Source of the DNA: Aquatica leii
Taxonomy: Eukaryota > Arthropoda > Insecta > Coleoptera > Lampyridae
Assembly (NCBI GenBank): GCA_035610365.1
Contig: CM069436.1
Location: 7,306,937-7,370,936, forward strand
DNA length: 64,000 nucleotides
Direction of reading: 5' to 3'
Numbering within the stretch: the first letter of the stretch is position 1; each line of letters opens with the position of its first letter. The notes under the pieces are model-generated. The model had not been told where the DNA came from. It worked only from the letters and a program-made list of their open reading frames with translations, and searched no databases. This document shows positions 23,691 to 34,564 of this stretch, piece by piece. The translations under genes and the position numbers were made by a program.

Positions 23691-24230
23691 CGAAAAATTT
23701 GGGACAACTGTATCCAACATAATGCAAAGTGCACTGAATACTGTCAAAAATGGTGCAAAAAAGGATACTATCAGTAAATCCAACCGAGACGGCAATCGTC
23801 CCGTTTACAAACGATAGAAAAACAATAAAATAAAACTTCTTACAATGTACAGAGTCACGCTCTCGATTACAAAAAAAATCAAATATCTGGGACTCACTGT
23901 TATTACCATACCAAATTGATTTTCAATGTTCGTTACGGTTCTTATTGCAACCAAACGAATGGTCGGTCACACATAAGGATTAAAACCCACAATGACTAAA
24001 TGGTTATATGCTGTGGTGACAAGACATCACATACGGTGCGTGTGTATGGGGCGAGAGAACCAACCTGAAAAGCACAGATTTGAAGCTAAGCACAGAAAAT
24101 GGCATATTTGCTGATAACAGAAGCGATAAAAATCACGATCACAGTGACCATAGAAGACCATACTTTTACTTTCACTGTTACACCTCGTTGTAATAATGAA
24201 AATAAGACAAGCAACATATAGGCTGCAAAT
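23691..24230 (+). pseudogene. LOA/I-type LINE copy A: RT thumb region
   Basis: Matches copy B at 48838-49410: AACTGTATCCAACATAATGC, the WCKK-type block, the VNPTKTAI-like block, then TKWLYAVVT and the WGERTNLKS-like region, with frameshifts and a small deletion around the PIITYG motif. It ends at GGCTGCAAAT where a Penelope 3' end is joined. The stretch from about 23826 is repeated at 24834-25262. Confidence 0.85.
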
Positions 24231-24829
24231 TGTAATAGCGGCCGGAATCTATACTAAGATAAGAATGTCTTCCGAGTTTCCGAAGAAAAAGTAAGAAAGA
24301 AAATAATAACTTGAAAAAGCAAACGAAAATCTAACAAAGAACCACTACAGAGTTAGGTAATTAACTTGTGAACCAAGCCAGATTCTAAACTCCGTAGAAG
24401 TGACTTAAAAAGAAATAGTCTCCGTATATAAAGAAAAAGGATTGTCACGGATGGTTCAGCTCGACTCTGATTGGGTTACGGTTAATAAGAAGCGTGTTTA
24501 CGATAAATGACTAATGACCGAGAACGAAAGAGAGGATAGCTCAAAACCATGATCACGATTAAAGTTATTGGGGTGTTTAATGATTTCTATGCTCTCTCTG
24601 AATTTCCTGTTGAAAAAGAATAGAGATTTGGCAATCAACGAAACATTATCAAAATCTATCTTGTGACCTGTAATAAAATGATGTTCAGCAACCGCAGACT
24701 TGAAAACATACTTTTTCCTTATATAACTATCATGTTCTGAAATGCGAGTAATGACAGAACGACCGGTTTCACCAATGTAGACTAAACCACATAAACAAGA
24801 AATTCGGTATACACCTTGAGATGAAAAAC
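24231..24829 (-). mobile_element. Penelope-like element, 3' fragment
   Basis: Minus strand. It matches the 3' part of the Penelope copy at 54552-55300: nuclease region with GLVYIGETGRSVITRIS, the AEHHFITGHKIDFDN block, the C-terminal tail and the 3' untranslated region. The ribozyme-like segment seen in the other copies is deleted here. The 3' terminus runs through TCTTAGTATAGATTCCGG into CCGCTATTACA, the 5' start of a further unit, exactly the place where the copy at 59353 also ends. The 5' side is truncated inside the nuclease domain. Confidence 0.85.
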
Positions 24830-25290
24830 GGTAAGATAAAACTTGTTACAATGTATAGAGACCCGCTCTCGATTACAATGGAAGTCATATATCTAGGACG
24901 CACTCTTATTACCATACCAAATTGATTTTCAACGCTCATCTAGCAAAAGTTACAACAAAGGCTATTACGGTGCTTAATGCAACCAAACAAATGGCCAGTC
25001 ACACATAAGGATTAAAGCCCACAATGACTAAATGATTATATGCTGTAGTGACAAGACATCACATACGGTGCGTGTGTATGGGGCGAGGGAACCAACCTGA
25101 AAAGCACAGATTTTAACCTAAGCACAGAAAATGGCATATTTGCTGATAACAGAAGCGATAAAAACCACGCCCACAGTGGCCATGGAAGCATTACTTTTAC
25201 TTCCACTGTTACACCTCGTTGTAATAATGAAAATAAGACAAGCAACATATAGGCTGCAAATTGTAATAGCGGCCGGAATCTATACTAACA
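24830..25290 (+). repeat. Tandem duplicate of the LOA/Penelope joint
   Basis: 24834-25262 repeats LOA segment 23826-24230, and 25263-25290 repeats the Penelope terminus with the same 12-bp deletion (CGGCCGG). The offset between equivalent points is 1.01-1.03 kb. The shared private deletion shows that duplication followed the Penelope insertion. The copy then ends inside the Penelope terminus. Confidence 0.85.
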
Positions 25291-26414
25291 TAAAAAACTG
25301 CAATGCAAAAGTTAGTTGCAACAGCAACAAAATGATTGATTGAGTGTGTCGTTATACGAAACGTTTTTAGATGTTTTAAATGTTTCTTTTTAATAAAGTA
25401 AAAGCAAAGTAAATCAGTAAACAGTTTCTAAAAAAATTTTTTAAGCACTTTTTGTGGTGCTAACTGCAATGCAAAAGTTAGTTGATGCATTTCACGATTA
25501 AAAACAAATATTTTTAGTGGAAAAAACTGTAGAGGTCTTCCAGGATCTCGTGCGCTGTGGCGGTTTATGACAAAATGTGCTATCATCCGTCTTACAAACA
25601 TTCGGCGATACATTTTTCCTAACGTATTATTGCTTTTGTTGTTGTATTTCTTATTAAAAGCCTTTATTACTACTAATTTTTGTTTAATACATATATATCC
25701 GCTTATTTTTAAATTATTATAATTTTTTGTTGACTTGTTGTTTTTTTCGTTGAGCCAAGGTATGCAAATATGTATAGGTATAATGCCGTTTTTATGTTGC
25801 CAGTGCTGTTTGAAGGTAAAATTATTAGCAAAGGCTCACCAATAGACAAGATCAGATGAAAGAAGGCACAACGCACGGATATGTACTACCGCTTCGATTT
25901 AAAAAAACTTGGTATAAAACTGTTAACAAAAAACTGACGATGTCAATTTGGCGATATAACAAACGCTTACCGGACTTAATAGCTGCTTCCCAAAGGCCTC
26001 CAAAATAAGAAACGTAAGAAATTAAAAATCAATTTAATAATAATAAATGATAGATGTTCGCAAAGTTGACTATCGTTTTTGAGCAAAAAATCATACAGAT
26101 CGTTCAGGTATCTAGCTGCGCCAACAAAATTACAATCTAATGTCGAATGGTAATCTTCGACGTGTTATAAGCCTATACAAACAGGCAAAAAAACTTTTGT
26201 AGATACAGACAAAGCAATGTTAAGATGTACAACTTGTCGTTATACTGGCAAATCTGCTTTCGTTGTTGTCTAAATATGCGTTCGTTGTTAATATAGAAAA
26301 CCCGTAATTAGTTAGAAGTAAATCTTTTCTTTGTTTTTTTACGCATGGTGATGTAACTTTTAGAATTTTTCATTGTATAAAACTAATAAATTACGAATTC
26401 TAAAGATTAAATAT
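25291..26414. other. Stretch with an imperfectly explained direct repeat
   Basis: ACTGCAATGCAAAAGTTAG occurs at 25287 and again at 25467, 180 bp apart, and could flank a small insertion. I see no gene; the minus-strand frame at 25428-25613 has no recognisable motif. The rest is AT-rich. Confidence 0.4.
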
Positions 26415-26762
26415 TGTTGCATAATCCAATTAAGTCACATGATGACCACGCCCAAGGTAGCAAAGTGCAAGGCAAGTGATAACCAATCTGTGATGACACG
26501 TATGTAAATAACTTGTTGTTAGTGGTTTGAGATTTTTTTTATTGGGTTTCAATATTTACCTTCTTAATAGTATAAAAAGTATTGTGGCGTCTAATTTAAA
26601 CTTACGAGTTTCCAAATTAAAACGAAATTAACGACGCTAATTATATAACTGTCTCATGTCTCATTGTTCTTATTCTATATTTAAAATTTTTGTTTTTTTG
26701 TACAAATAAATGTATGCGAGCTATCTCAGTGCATTATTTGAATGATGTTAAAGTAAGCTACA
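26415..26762 (+). repeat. Long terminal repeat (LTR) of a retrotransposon
   Basis: A 348-bp block starting TGTTGCATAATCC and ending AAGCTACA, thus with TG...CA ends. It contains a TATA-like TATAAAAAG at 26570-26579 and an AATAAA polyadenylation signal near 26705. Four bases after the end begins a primer binding site. No matching second LTR, gag or pol is found in the window, so this is a truncated element. BEL/Pao elements often have TGTT...ACA ends; Gypsy-type elements often use tRNA-Lys. The class is left open. Confidence 0.6.
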
Positions 26763-26766
26763 TAAA

Positions 26767-26784
26767 TGGCACCCAACGTAAGAC
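26767..26784 (+). other. Primer binding site, tRNA-Lys type
   Basis: TGGCACCCAACGTAAGAC resembles the complement of the 3' end of tRNA-Lys used as primer by several insect LTR elements (TGGCGCCCAACG...), matching 11 of the first 12 bases. Confidence 0.55.
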
Positions 26785-27179
26785 CCATTTTGTAACATAA
26801 AACATCAGAATTAAAAATTATTTTAATTTTGATTTTTTATACGTTACAGCAGACGAAAGAGGTAACCGTTTGATATCGGAAGCAAAAGGAGGGTAGCATA
26901 ATTAAAACGTTTGAAATAAACAAAACCAAAAGTGCGTTGCATTTTTAGAAAAAAAAATTATTTGATAACGGAAAGCAAAGGATAAGAGGTACAACGCGAG
27001 TAAGAAGAATTGCGCTAATTTTAATATCGTGTAACAAAGAGTCTAAATCCGCAAAAACAGAAAGAAACGGTTTACTTAATATTGGACTTAAAACCCAGAA
27101 AAAAGAGCAACGCATACAACTTCTAAAGTACCTCACGGTCAAGTATAAATCCGTGAATAGTTTTACTATTATATTTGAA
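26785..27179. other. Leader-like stretch between the LTR and the Jockey element
   Basis: It may be untranslated leader of the LTR element, but no gag frame follows. The minus-strand frame at 26945-27142 shows no motif. Confidence 0.35.
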
Positions 27180-27244
27180 CTTAAACTTAAAACTTAACTT
27201 AAAATGAACATCAAGGTAAATCTTACAACAAATACCACCGGGTA

Positions 27245-28342
27245 TGAATCAGAATAATGCTGTTATTATAGCACCAATGCCGCAGACACCAGAGAGTATC
27301 ATTTGCAACTTGCAAGCGCAGCAAATTCAGAAGAAGTAGAGAATATCGTAGCTATAGAAACGAAGTGGCTCTTAGCTGAATCCAAAAAAAGCAAAAATAA
27401 AAATAAGAAAAAGCGAAAGGCTGTCGAATCTCCCGAAAATGTAGATGATAGCCTTAAAAAGCAATCAGATGAAACACCCAAAGTCGGTAATTTTAAGTAA
27501 CGTAAAAGATTACCAAGTCGTCAAAGATATTCTAAATACGGGAAACTTTGAATATAAGACAAGTATGATGAGTAACAACCAAATTAAAGTAAATGTCAGC
27601 TCTAATGAAGAATACAGAGCTCTGACAACCTTAATAAACAAATCTGATATAGAATGGCACTCTTACGAAAATAAAGCCGTGAGGTGCATTAAAGTAATGG
27701 TTAGAAATTTACATCCTTCAACTACAGAGGAAGAGATCTCCAATGAACTTGAAGAAAGGAAGTTTAAAATATTAAGGGTAACCCAAAAACTCAAGAGAAC
27801 TACCGACAACAATAAGATGAAGCACATTCGCTTACCATTGTACATGTTAGAATTTGATAGATCAGAAGATATCAAAAAAATCTATGATATTCAATACATT
27901 AACCACATGAAAGTCAAAATAGAAGCAATAAGGAATAGCAAGCTTATTCCACAATGTAAAAGATGTCAAAGACATGGCCACACACGGAAGTTCTGTAGAA
28001 GAACACCAGCCTGCGTGAAATGCGCAACAGAGCACATAACTACTCAATGTATTAAGGAGAGAAGCAAACCTGCCAAGTGCATCAATTGTTTTGAAGCACA
28101 TTCTGTAATTATATCAACCAAGACCAAAACTAAGACAAAATTTCCCAAATATAATAAAGCCTGGGATATCTTATGCCCAACGCGCACAACAAAAGACAGC
28201 CGAACCAACTCCCGCCCTATCAACAACTGAAACATCTATGATGCAGCTTATGCAGAATATAATGAATACATTAAATCGAGTCAATGCAAGACTTGATAGA
28301 TTAGAAGCCAGAAGCAGTGGTGCTATACCAAAGACAAAATAA
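27245..28342 (+). pseudogene. Jockey copy 1 ORF1 (gag-like)
   Basis: Starts at ATG 27245 (MNQNNAVIIAPMPQTPES), shifts frame near 27300 and again near 27490, then runs open to about 28090: RNLHPSTTEEEISNELEE is the PRE domain, followed by zinc knuckles (CKRCQRHGHTRKFC from 27957, CVKCATEHITTQC, CINCFEAHS). After another shift the tail NIMNTLNRVNARLDRLEAR ends at TAA 28340-28342. The protein would bind element RNA. Domain order is the normal one for Jockey ORF1; four frame changes break it. Confidence 0.85.
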
Positions 28343-28345
28343 ATT

Positions 28346-30927
28346 ATGAACCAAAAAGATCTACGTATTGCTGTCTGGTATGCCAAGAGCGTTCTAAACA
28401 AAACCCATGACCTTGAAGTTTTTCTAAATACGCAACATATTGATGTCTTCCTCATTTCAGAGACACATATGACAAATCAATCATACCTCAAAATAAGAGG
28501 ATACAAAACATACCATACCATTCACCCAGAAAACTTATCCAGGGGTGGTAGTGCAAATCTAATAAATCACTCAATCACTTTGAAGAATGTCAACTGCAAA
28601 GAGAAGATGTTTAACTCACCGTGGTTGGAATCAAGTCATCAAAACAAACAATGAAAATTGGTGCTGTATACTGCCCAACAAGGTATAACCTCAAAAAAGA
28701 TGAGTACCTTACCCTTCTAAGACACTTAGGAGAGAGATTCATTGTAAGAGGAGATTTCAACTCCAAACATGTAGATTGGCGCTCCAGACTAACCATCATC
28801 AAAGGAAGAGAATTAAAGAAAGTAATTCAAGAGATGAATTACAACCAACACTGAACAAGAGTACTTACTAATACCGATAAAATTCCAAGTTTACTAATTT
28901 TTTCATCACCAGGAAAGTATCACCCAACTTTATAAAAGTGAAAGAGAACTTTGACATGAATTCCGACTACTTCGCGATTATATTAACACTAAGCAAAAAG
29001 ATAATAAAAAGAGCAGCTAGAGCTACTCTCACAAACAAAACTACTGATTGGGAAAGCTTTCAAATTGACCTTCAAAATAACATTAATCTGAACATCAGTC
29101 TAAAAACCACTGATCAACTTGAAGAAGAAGCCTTATCCAAACAACAACATACAACAATACCAAAAAAATCATACATATAACCAAAGGTGTAAATGATCCA
29201 GCTGAGATCGGAGAACTGGTTAAAGAAAAACAAAGAGTTAGAAGAAGATGGCAACAGTCGAGGGATCCCGCAGATAAAACCATACTTAATAACAAGTCCC
29301 AGCAACTTAAAAAAGAAATACAAAGACTTACAAGAATTATCAGCATACGATGAGGCTGATTCCTTTCTGTGGAAGGCAACCAAGAATATTAAAAGACCGG
29401 TGATGGCTATTCTTCCGATCAAAAACACTGGTCTATGGGTCAGAGACAATAAGCAAAAAGCAGAGTTGTTTGCAGAACACTTGGCTGAGATATTCATTCC
29501 CAACTCAGGGCAAGTAAATTAAGATATCACTAACATTGAAAATCAAAGAATTGAAAATATCACACCGGTTACTCCCAAAGAAGTAGCAGATGAGATAAAG
29601 ACCCAAACCTGAACCCAAAAAAAGCTGCAGGATTTGATCCCGTAACTGGAGAAATTTTAAAACACCTGCCTAGAAATGGTATAGTCATGTTAACTTGCCT
29701 ATTCAACGCAGCATTTAGATTAAAACATGTGCCTGCATGCTAGAAAGTTGCAGAAGTGTTTATGTTATTAAAGCCTGAAAAATAACCTAATGATGTTAAA
29801 TCATGTAGACCAATCTCTCTCCTGCCCATAATCGCAAAACTATTTGAAAAACTGCTGCTCAAGAGAATGAGGACAGTAATAAAAAATAACTTAATCGCAG
29901 ATTATCAATTCGGATTCAGGCAAAATCACTCTACAATAGATCAAGTGCATAGAATAACTGACGTCATCGAACGTGCACTAGAAGAAAAGCAAGTTTGTTC
30001 AGCAATCTTCTTAGATGTAGCACAAGCCTTCGATAAGGTATGGCACGAAGGACTAATACACAAATTAAACAAATTGTTACCAAAACAACATGCTGACATA
30101 TTAACATCGTAGATATCAGATAGATTATTCAGAATCAAACAAGAGGACAAATACTCTGACCTAAAGGAGATAAAAGCGGGTGTGTCACAAGGCAGTGTCC
30201 TTGGGCCTATTCTATACTTACTATATACTAGCCACTTACCAGTGTTAGAGGAAGCAGTCATTGCTGCATTTGCTGATGATACTGCTCTTTTCGCAATGAA
30301 TCAAGACTAGGAAAGATCTGTAAGTAAGCTCCAGACAGCAAGCAATGCAATAGTTGATTAGACCAGACAATGGAGGATAAAACTTAACGAGCTTAAATCT
30401 GTACAGGTAAACTACACTAACAAGAAAATAGTAGACCCACATCTGATAGATATTAATGGACCAATTATTCCATATTCGACTAATGCAAAATACCTCGGCA
30501 TGAATCTGGACATCAATCTCAGATGGAAGGAGCATGTAAAGAAGAAAAGAATTGAACTAAAATACAAACAGCACTATTGGTAGATTGAAAAAAACTCAAA
30601 ACTTTCATTATTCAACAAAGTATTAATCTACAACCAGATTTTAAAACTAGTGTGGTTATACGGTATTCAGCTTTGGGGCGGTGCCAGTGACTCTAATGTT
30701 AAATGTATACAAAAGTTTCAGAATAAAGCGTTGCGTAACGTAGTGGACGCCCCTTGGTATGTACGCAACTCAGACATCCACAGAGATCTTTGGATTCTTA
30801 CTTTAAAGGAAGAGATAAAATGGTTTGCTGGGAAGCATGAGGATAGGCTCCATCTTCACGTCAATCCAGAAGCTCTACACACTACTGGACAACCTTGTCC
30901 GAAGACTAAAAACGAAAAAATCTGCTG
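28346..30927 (+). pseudogene. Jockey copy 1 ORF2 (endonuclease and reverse transcriptase)
   Basis: ATG at 28346 opens MNQKDLRIAVWYAKSVLNK with the endonuclease: FLISETHM (catalytic Glu), a frameshift near 28620, VRGDFNSKHVDW (Asp/Asn) and MNSDYFAIILTL, where the usual SDH motif reads SDY. RT blocks follow: KSCRPISLLPIIAKLFEK, ADYQFGFRQNHST, AIFLDVAQAFDKVWH (first Asp), GVSQGSVLGPILY and AFADDTALFA (FADD intact). The thumb reads NAKYLGMNLD and LWLYGIQLWG-like. In-frame stops occur, for example near 29740, 30110, 30310 and 30360. The frame ends at 30927. Confidence 0.9.
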
Positions 30928-31117
30928 ACCTCGTGTAGTGTGTTCTGTAAAAGCAGAGCACAGTGCGGAAGTAAAGTAAAGTGTACATAGTTCAGAAGAA
31001 ACCTAGAAGACATCATAGAATGAACTCTGGTAGATAAGATTTATGAGATTAAAAATAATGGTTGGTCTTCATAGACTAGTTTTAATTGTAGGCACAATAG
31101 TGCTAATAAAAAAAAAC

Positions 31118-32561
31118 TTTGCTACTTACACATGAATTGTTGATAGTAAAACATACTTTTGAAAATTTTTTTAAAAAGATTTTGAGACTTAAGTAGAAAC
31201 ACCATGCTACGGAACTAAAAAGTTTAATTTTTCGCATTTGTAAATGGTTTTTCACACTTGTTAACAGAGACGTTAAACTATTTTTGAGAGATTTAGAGAT
31301 TTTGAGGTCTTCGTAGTCTCTGCTCAAGCAAAAAAAATTTTAATTCGTTCTTGTCTCACTTGGGCGTTTTTTCACTGGTAGAATTTTAAATTTCACACTT
31401 TTAAGTTTCACTCGTGTTTGAACATTCCCACTCGTGAAAAAAAACCACCAATTTGCACAAGAAGTCGTTAAATAAATAATCACATTGAGACTTGATATTT
31501 TGATAACAATATCAAATATACATAAAAAATAAATGTTTAATGGTTAGAAAGCAGTAAATACATACAGTGTGTATCTGATTAATCGACAATTGATTTAGAA
31601 GATAAAATTATACCATCAATACAAGCAAAAAACATTTAAAAAAATCTAAATTTTGAAGCAAATAAATAAAGAATTTCGGATCTGTTGCACTAAATAACTT
31701 GTTGACACCGTCAACAAAAAAAGAAATCTAAAACAATGTTCCAATGTTTAATTCACTGTTCCAAGAACAATAAATTTAGACGTAAATAAATTATGTACTA
31801 GACATTATTTACAACTTCAGTGAAAATAACGTATTTACAGATATTTAAATGAGATAATATTACATAAGTCAGTAAAAATACTTGATTAAATAAATAACAC
31901 TGCAAAACTAAAGCTAAATATGCAAAACAACTATTTTAGGGTACAATGATTAAAGTTTTTATTGAGAAAGTTCAGCTAAAACACTCATACAAAATAGGTT
32001 ATTGTTCATGTATAAAATCAAACCTGAAAAGAAAATTGATAACATAAACCAAAATTATGATTATTATAAACGGTGTTTTTTCTATGTAGTAGCGTACGTC
32101 CGATCCGTTCTTTAATAAAGTGATTACATTATCCGTAATTTCACTAAGAGGCGTGCGCTGTATTTTTTTCAGTTTTTAGATACGTATGTTTTCTTTTTTG
32201 ATTAACATTGATGTATGAATAAAAAAAGTCATCGGTAGTTAATCAGTCTGGGGACCAAAGTTACTTTAATTTTTGCAAAGGCTTTGCTTGAAATTTATAA
32301 ATATTAAGTTTAATATCATGAAACAAAAATCAAATTATTGATAATTTTAGAAAGCCTTTATCAAACGATAAATTTGTAAATTTATTATTTTCTGTTGTTA
32401 GAACCATGAGTTTGTGTTGGTTCGTTTAATCGTTTCCTTTAAGTTTTTTTAAAAAATATTTTAAACAAAAAGCTGTCGCTACAAAAAATATCAAATCTAC
32501 AAATGTCTATTTGCACCATCAAAAATATATCAATTTTAAGAAGAAAAAAAAATGTAACTAC
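31118..32561. other. AT-rich stretch, nothing recognised
   Basis: No protein-like frame or terminal repeats. 31700-31760 contains a short GTTGACACCGTCAAC palindrome. Confidence 0.4.
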
Positions 32562-32617
32562 CTTTTTACGAAGACGAGTCGATCGAAACGGCTCCATACA
32601 CTCCCTCGAGAAATATT
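32562..32617 (-). other. Possible small exon of a host gene
   Basis: On the minus strand a 56-bp block richer in CG is bounded by a pyrimidine-rich acceptor ending in TTTTTCAG and a donor reading AAAAAG/GTAGTTACA. One frame gives YFSRECMEPFRSTRLRKK without a stop. Splice-like ends and codon-like composition are suggestive, but a 56-bp match could arise by chance and I do not recognise the peptide. Confidence 0.15.
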
Positions 32618-34265
32618 CTGAAAAATACAAATATTCCAATTAGAAATACGTAATAATGCCAGTAATTCGTGTAATTTCCAATAATCAACAGAAGGAAGAC
32701 AAAGTATGTGTAACTATAGAAGTTGTAAATCAAGCTTGAAAGCTTCGCGTAAATAACAATTGCTTCTCGATTGCTTCCCATCTCTTGTATATAATGTTGA
32801 ACGTTTTAGAATTTTAAATGAAACGAGTTTTTAAAACAGGTATCGTTTGCAATTAAGCGATCTAAATATAGATTTACAACTATCGATCGAATTTATGTAT
32901 TCGAGTCTACTGCTCGGACGAATAACAACAGTATCTGCGTACGTACGTTTGTGTGTATGTGCGTTTAATTTATTATCAAACTCGATGAATACTCATTTAA
33001 AGAAGTCAAACACACTTCGTAATCGTTTTCAAGTACACAACTTACGATCTACCTTGTGAATATAATTGCGGCTAAATGATTCTGATTTATGATCGATATC
33101 GATAATTTATTACATTGTTGTACGCTCGTTTGTAAAGCGGTTGTTTGTTTATGTCGTTTACTTAATCTTCTAATTAATTTGCAGCACTTTTAGTGTGTCG
33201 TTTATCGTTTGATCAAATTTATTAGCGTTTTCTTATTCATAGGCGGCAAAAACTTACTTTTAACGCTGAGAAATCGAATTTTTATTACTGTAAAAGTAAC
33301 CAAAAAAACGCCTAATCGTTCTTATTTTAAACGAAACTACAACAACGCAATAATTCAATACAAAATTAAGTTAAAATGTAAATGCGTTTTTATTTGATAC
33401 ATTCATTACTTCGCTAATTCTTCCATATTAAAAAAATTTAAAAAAGAAACCAAGAAAACAATTAAAAAATATGCATTCATTGTGATTTACCAAGACAAAA
33501 AAAGAAGAACGGTAGCTCGAGAAGAACATAAAAGATTGTAAAGATTGAAGATAGATTGCAAATAAAATGAAAAGTGGTAAAAAAAATAACAGTTAAAACA
33601 AATATACTAAATCAACGCGTATTGGAAGCTATAAAAATAAGACAATCAAGAAAAAAAAAACAGAATAATGTTTAAAAGTAGCACTTGGAACCTTGGAAAA
33701 ATGCAACAAATAGAATTGATATCGCAAAAATACACTAGACAAAATTCAGAAAATAAATTGAATTTAGTAATTTTCCAAATCATTTATAAATCACCCGGTA
33801 ACTTTATTTTTTGAGACTCACCTTCTAAACACTATCTTGGTAGCATATGAAAACCCACAGTTTTTGTTCTGATCACAAAGTAACTCCAAACTTAGTTTTT
33901 TGCATAATTCACCACCTCGTTCACCACACACCTAAGCACTTACGTTTTCGCGTATTTTTAAATTGTTTTAAACAAAAATTTAACTTGCACAAAGCCGAAG
34001 ACATACTGATATTAAAATTTACTTTGTTACACTTTGTTTCGTTGTTTGACCGATAAGAATAAGTTGAACAGGTTTAAACTTATAAGAGTTGTACTTTGAT
34101 GATTAATTTTTATCGCAACACGTGTTTTATGCGTTATTATCTATAGTTCGCATACCAAAAACTTAAAAAAAAAATATTTGTTATGATAAAATTGTAAAGA
34201 ATTTAAAAAATTACTAGTTTGGCAAATATTTTGTTAGAACCAGTAGTGTAAACGGCATAATTATC
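32618..34265. other. Unique-looking stretch, CG-richer around 32780-33260
   Basis: No coding region supported. 32780-33260 contains more CpG than the neighbouring kilobases (GCGATCTAAATATAG, ATCGATCGAATTTATG, GCGTACGTACG) and no similarity to the repeats listed, so it may be low-copy host DNA. 33400-33700 is A-rich. I see no promoter that I can defend. Confidence 0.35.
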
Positions 34266-34395
34266 ACTGGTCTGCAAAAAAATATTTTTTATCAAGCCCT
34301 GACACTATTCCGGGTGATTCTTATGTAAAATGACGTCCTGAATCCAAATATGTCTTCCGTTTTCTTCCATCACCCACCATTTTTGAGGGAGCCCC
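34266..34395 (+). repeat. Left terminal inverted repeat
   Basis: Aligns with the reverse complement of 36674-36795. Best-matching segments are TTATGTAAAATGACGTCCTG against CTATGTAAAATGACCTCCTG and CCATCACCCACCATTTT against CCATCACCCACCTATTT. A 7-base insertion lies near 34283. Confidence 0.9.
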
Positions 34396-34564
34396 AAATC
34401 TCTAATTTTACCACTTTTCGATAAATTCATTATAATTTATTTATCGAACGATAATAATAATTATAATTATTATTATAATAATGAATATATAGACATGAAT
34501 TTAATTTAAATGAGAAAAAAACTATTTTAGCTATAAACAGTAATAAATAAAAAGATATTCATCG

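Larger units (their letters stand above)
27180..31117 (+). mobile_element. Jockey-clade LINE, nearly full length (copy 1)
   Basis: Two adjacent ORFs in the order gag-like ORF1 and endonuclease/RT ORF2, separated by three bases, then a 3' UTR ending in a run of nine A (about 31108-31117). Length near 3.9 kb is typical for Jockey elements. The 5' end is approximate; I place it near the GTTTTACTATTATATTTG region at 27160-27190. Stops and frameshifts interrupt both ORFs, so the copy is not active. A second copy lies on the minus strand at 60390-63260. Confidence 0.85.

Noticed and set aside
29095..29503. Long minus-strand frames opposite the Jockey RT region
   Set aside because: They are mirror frames of a recognised plus-strand ORF2 and contain no motif of their own.
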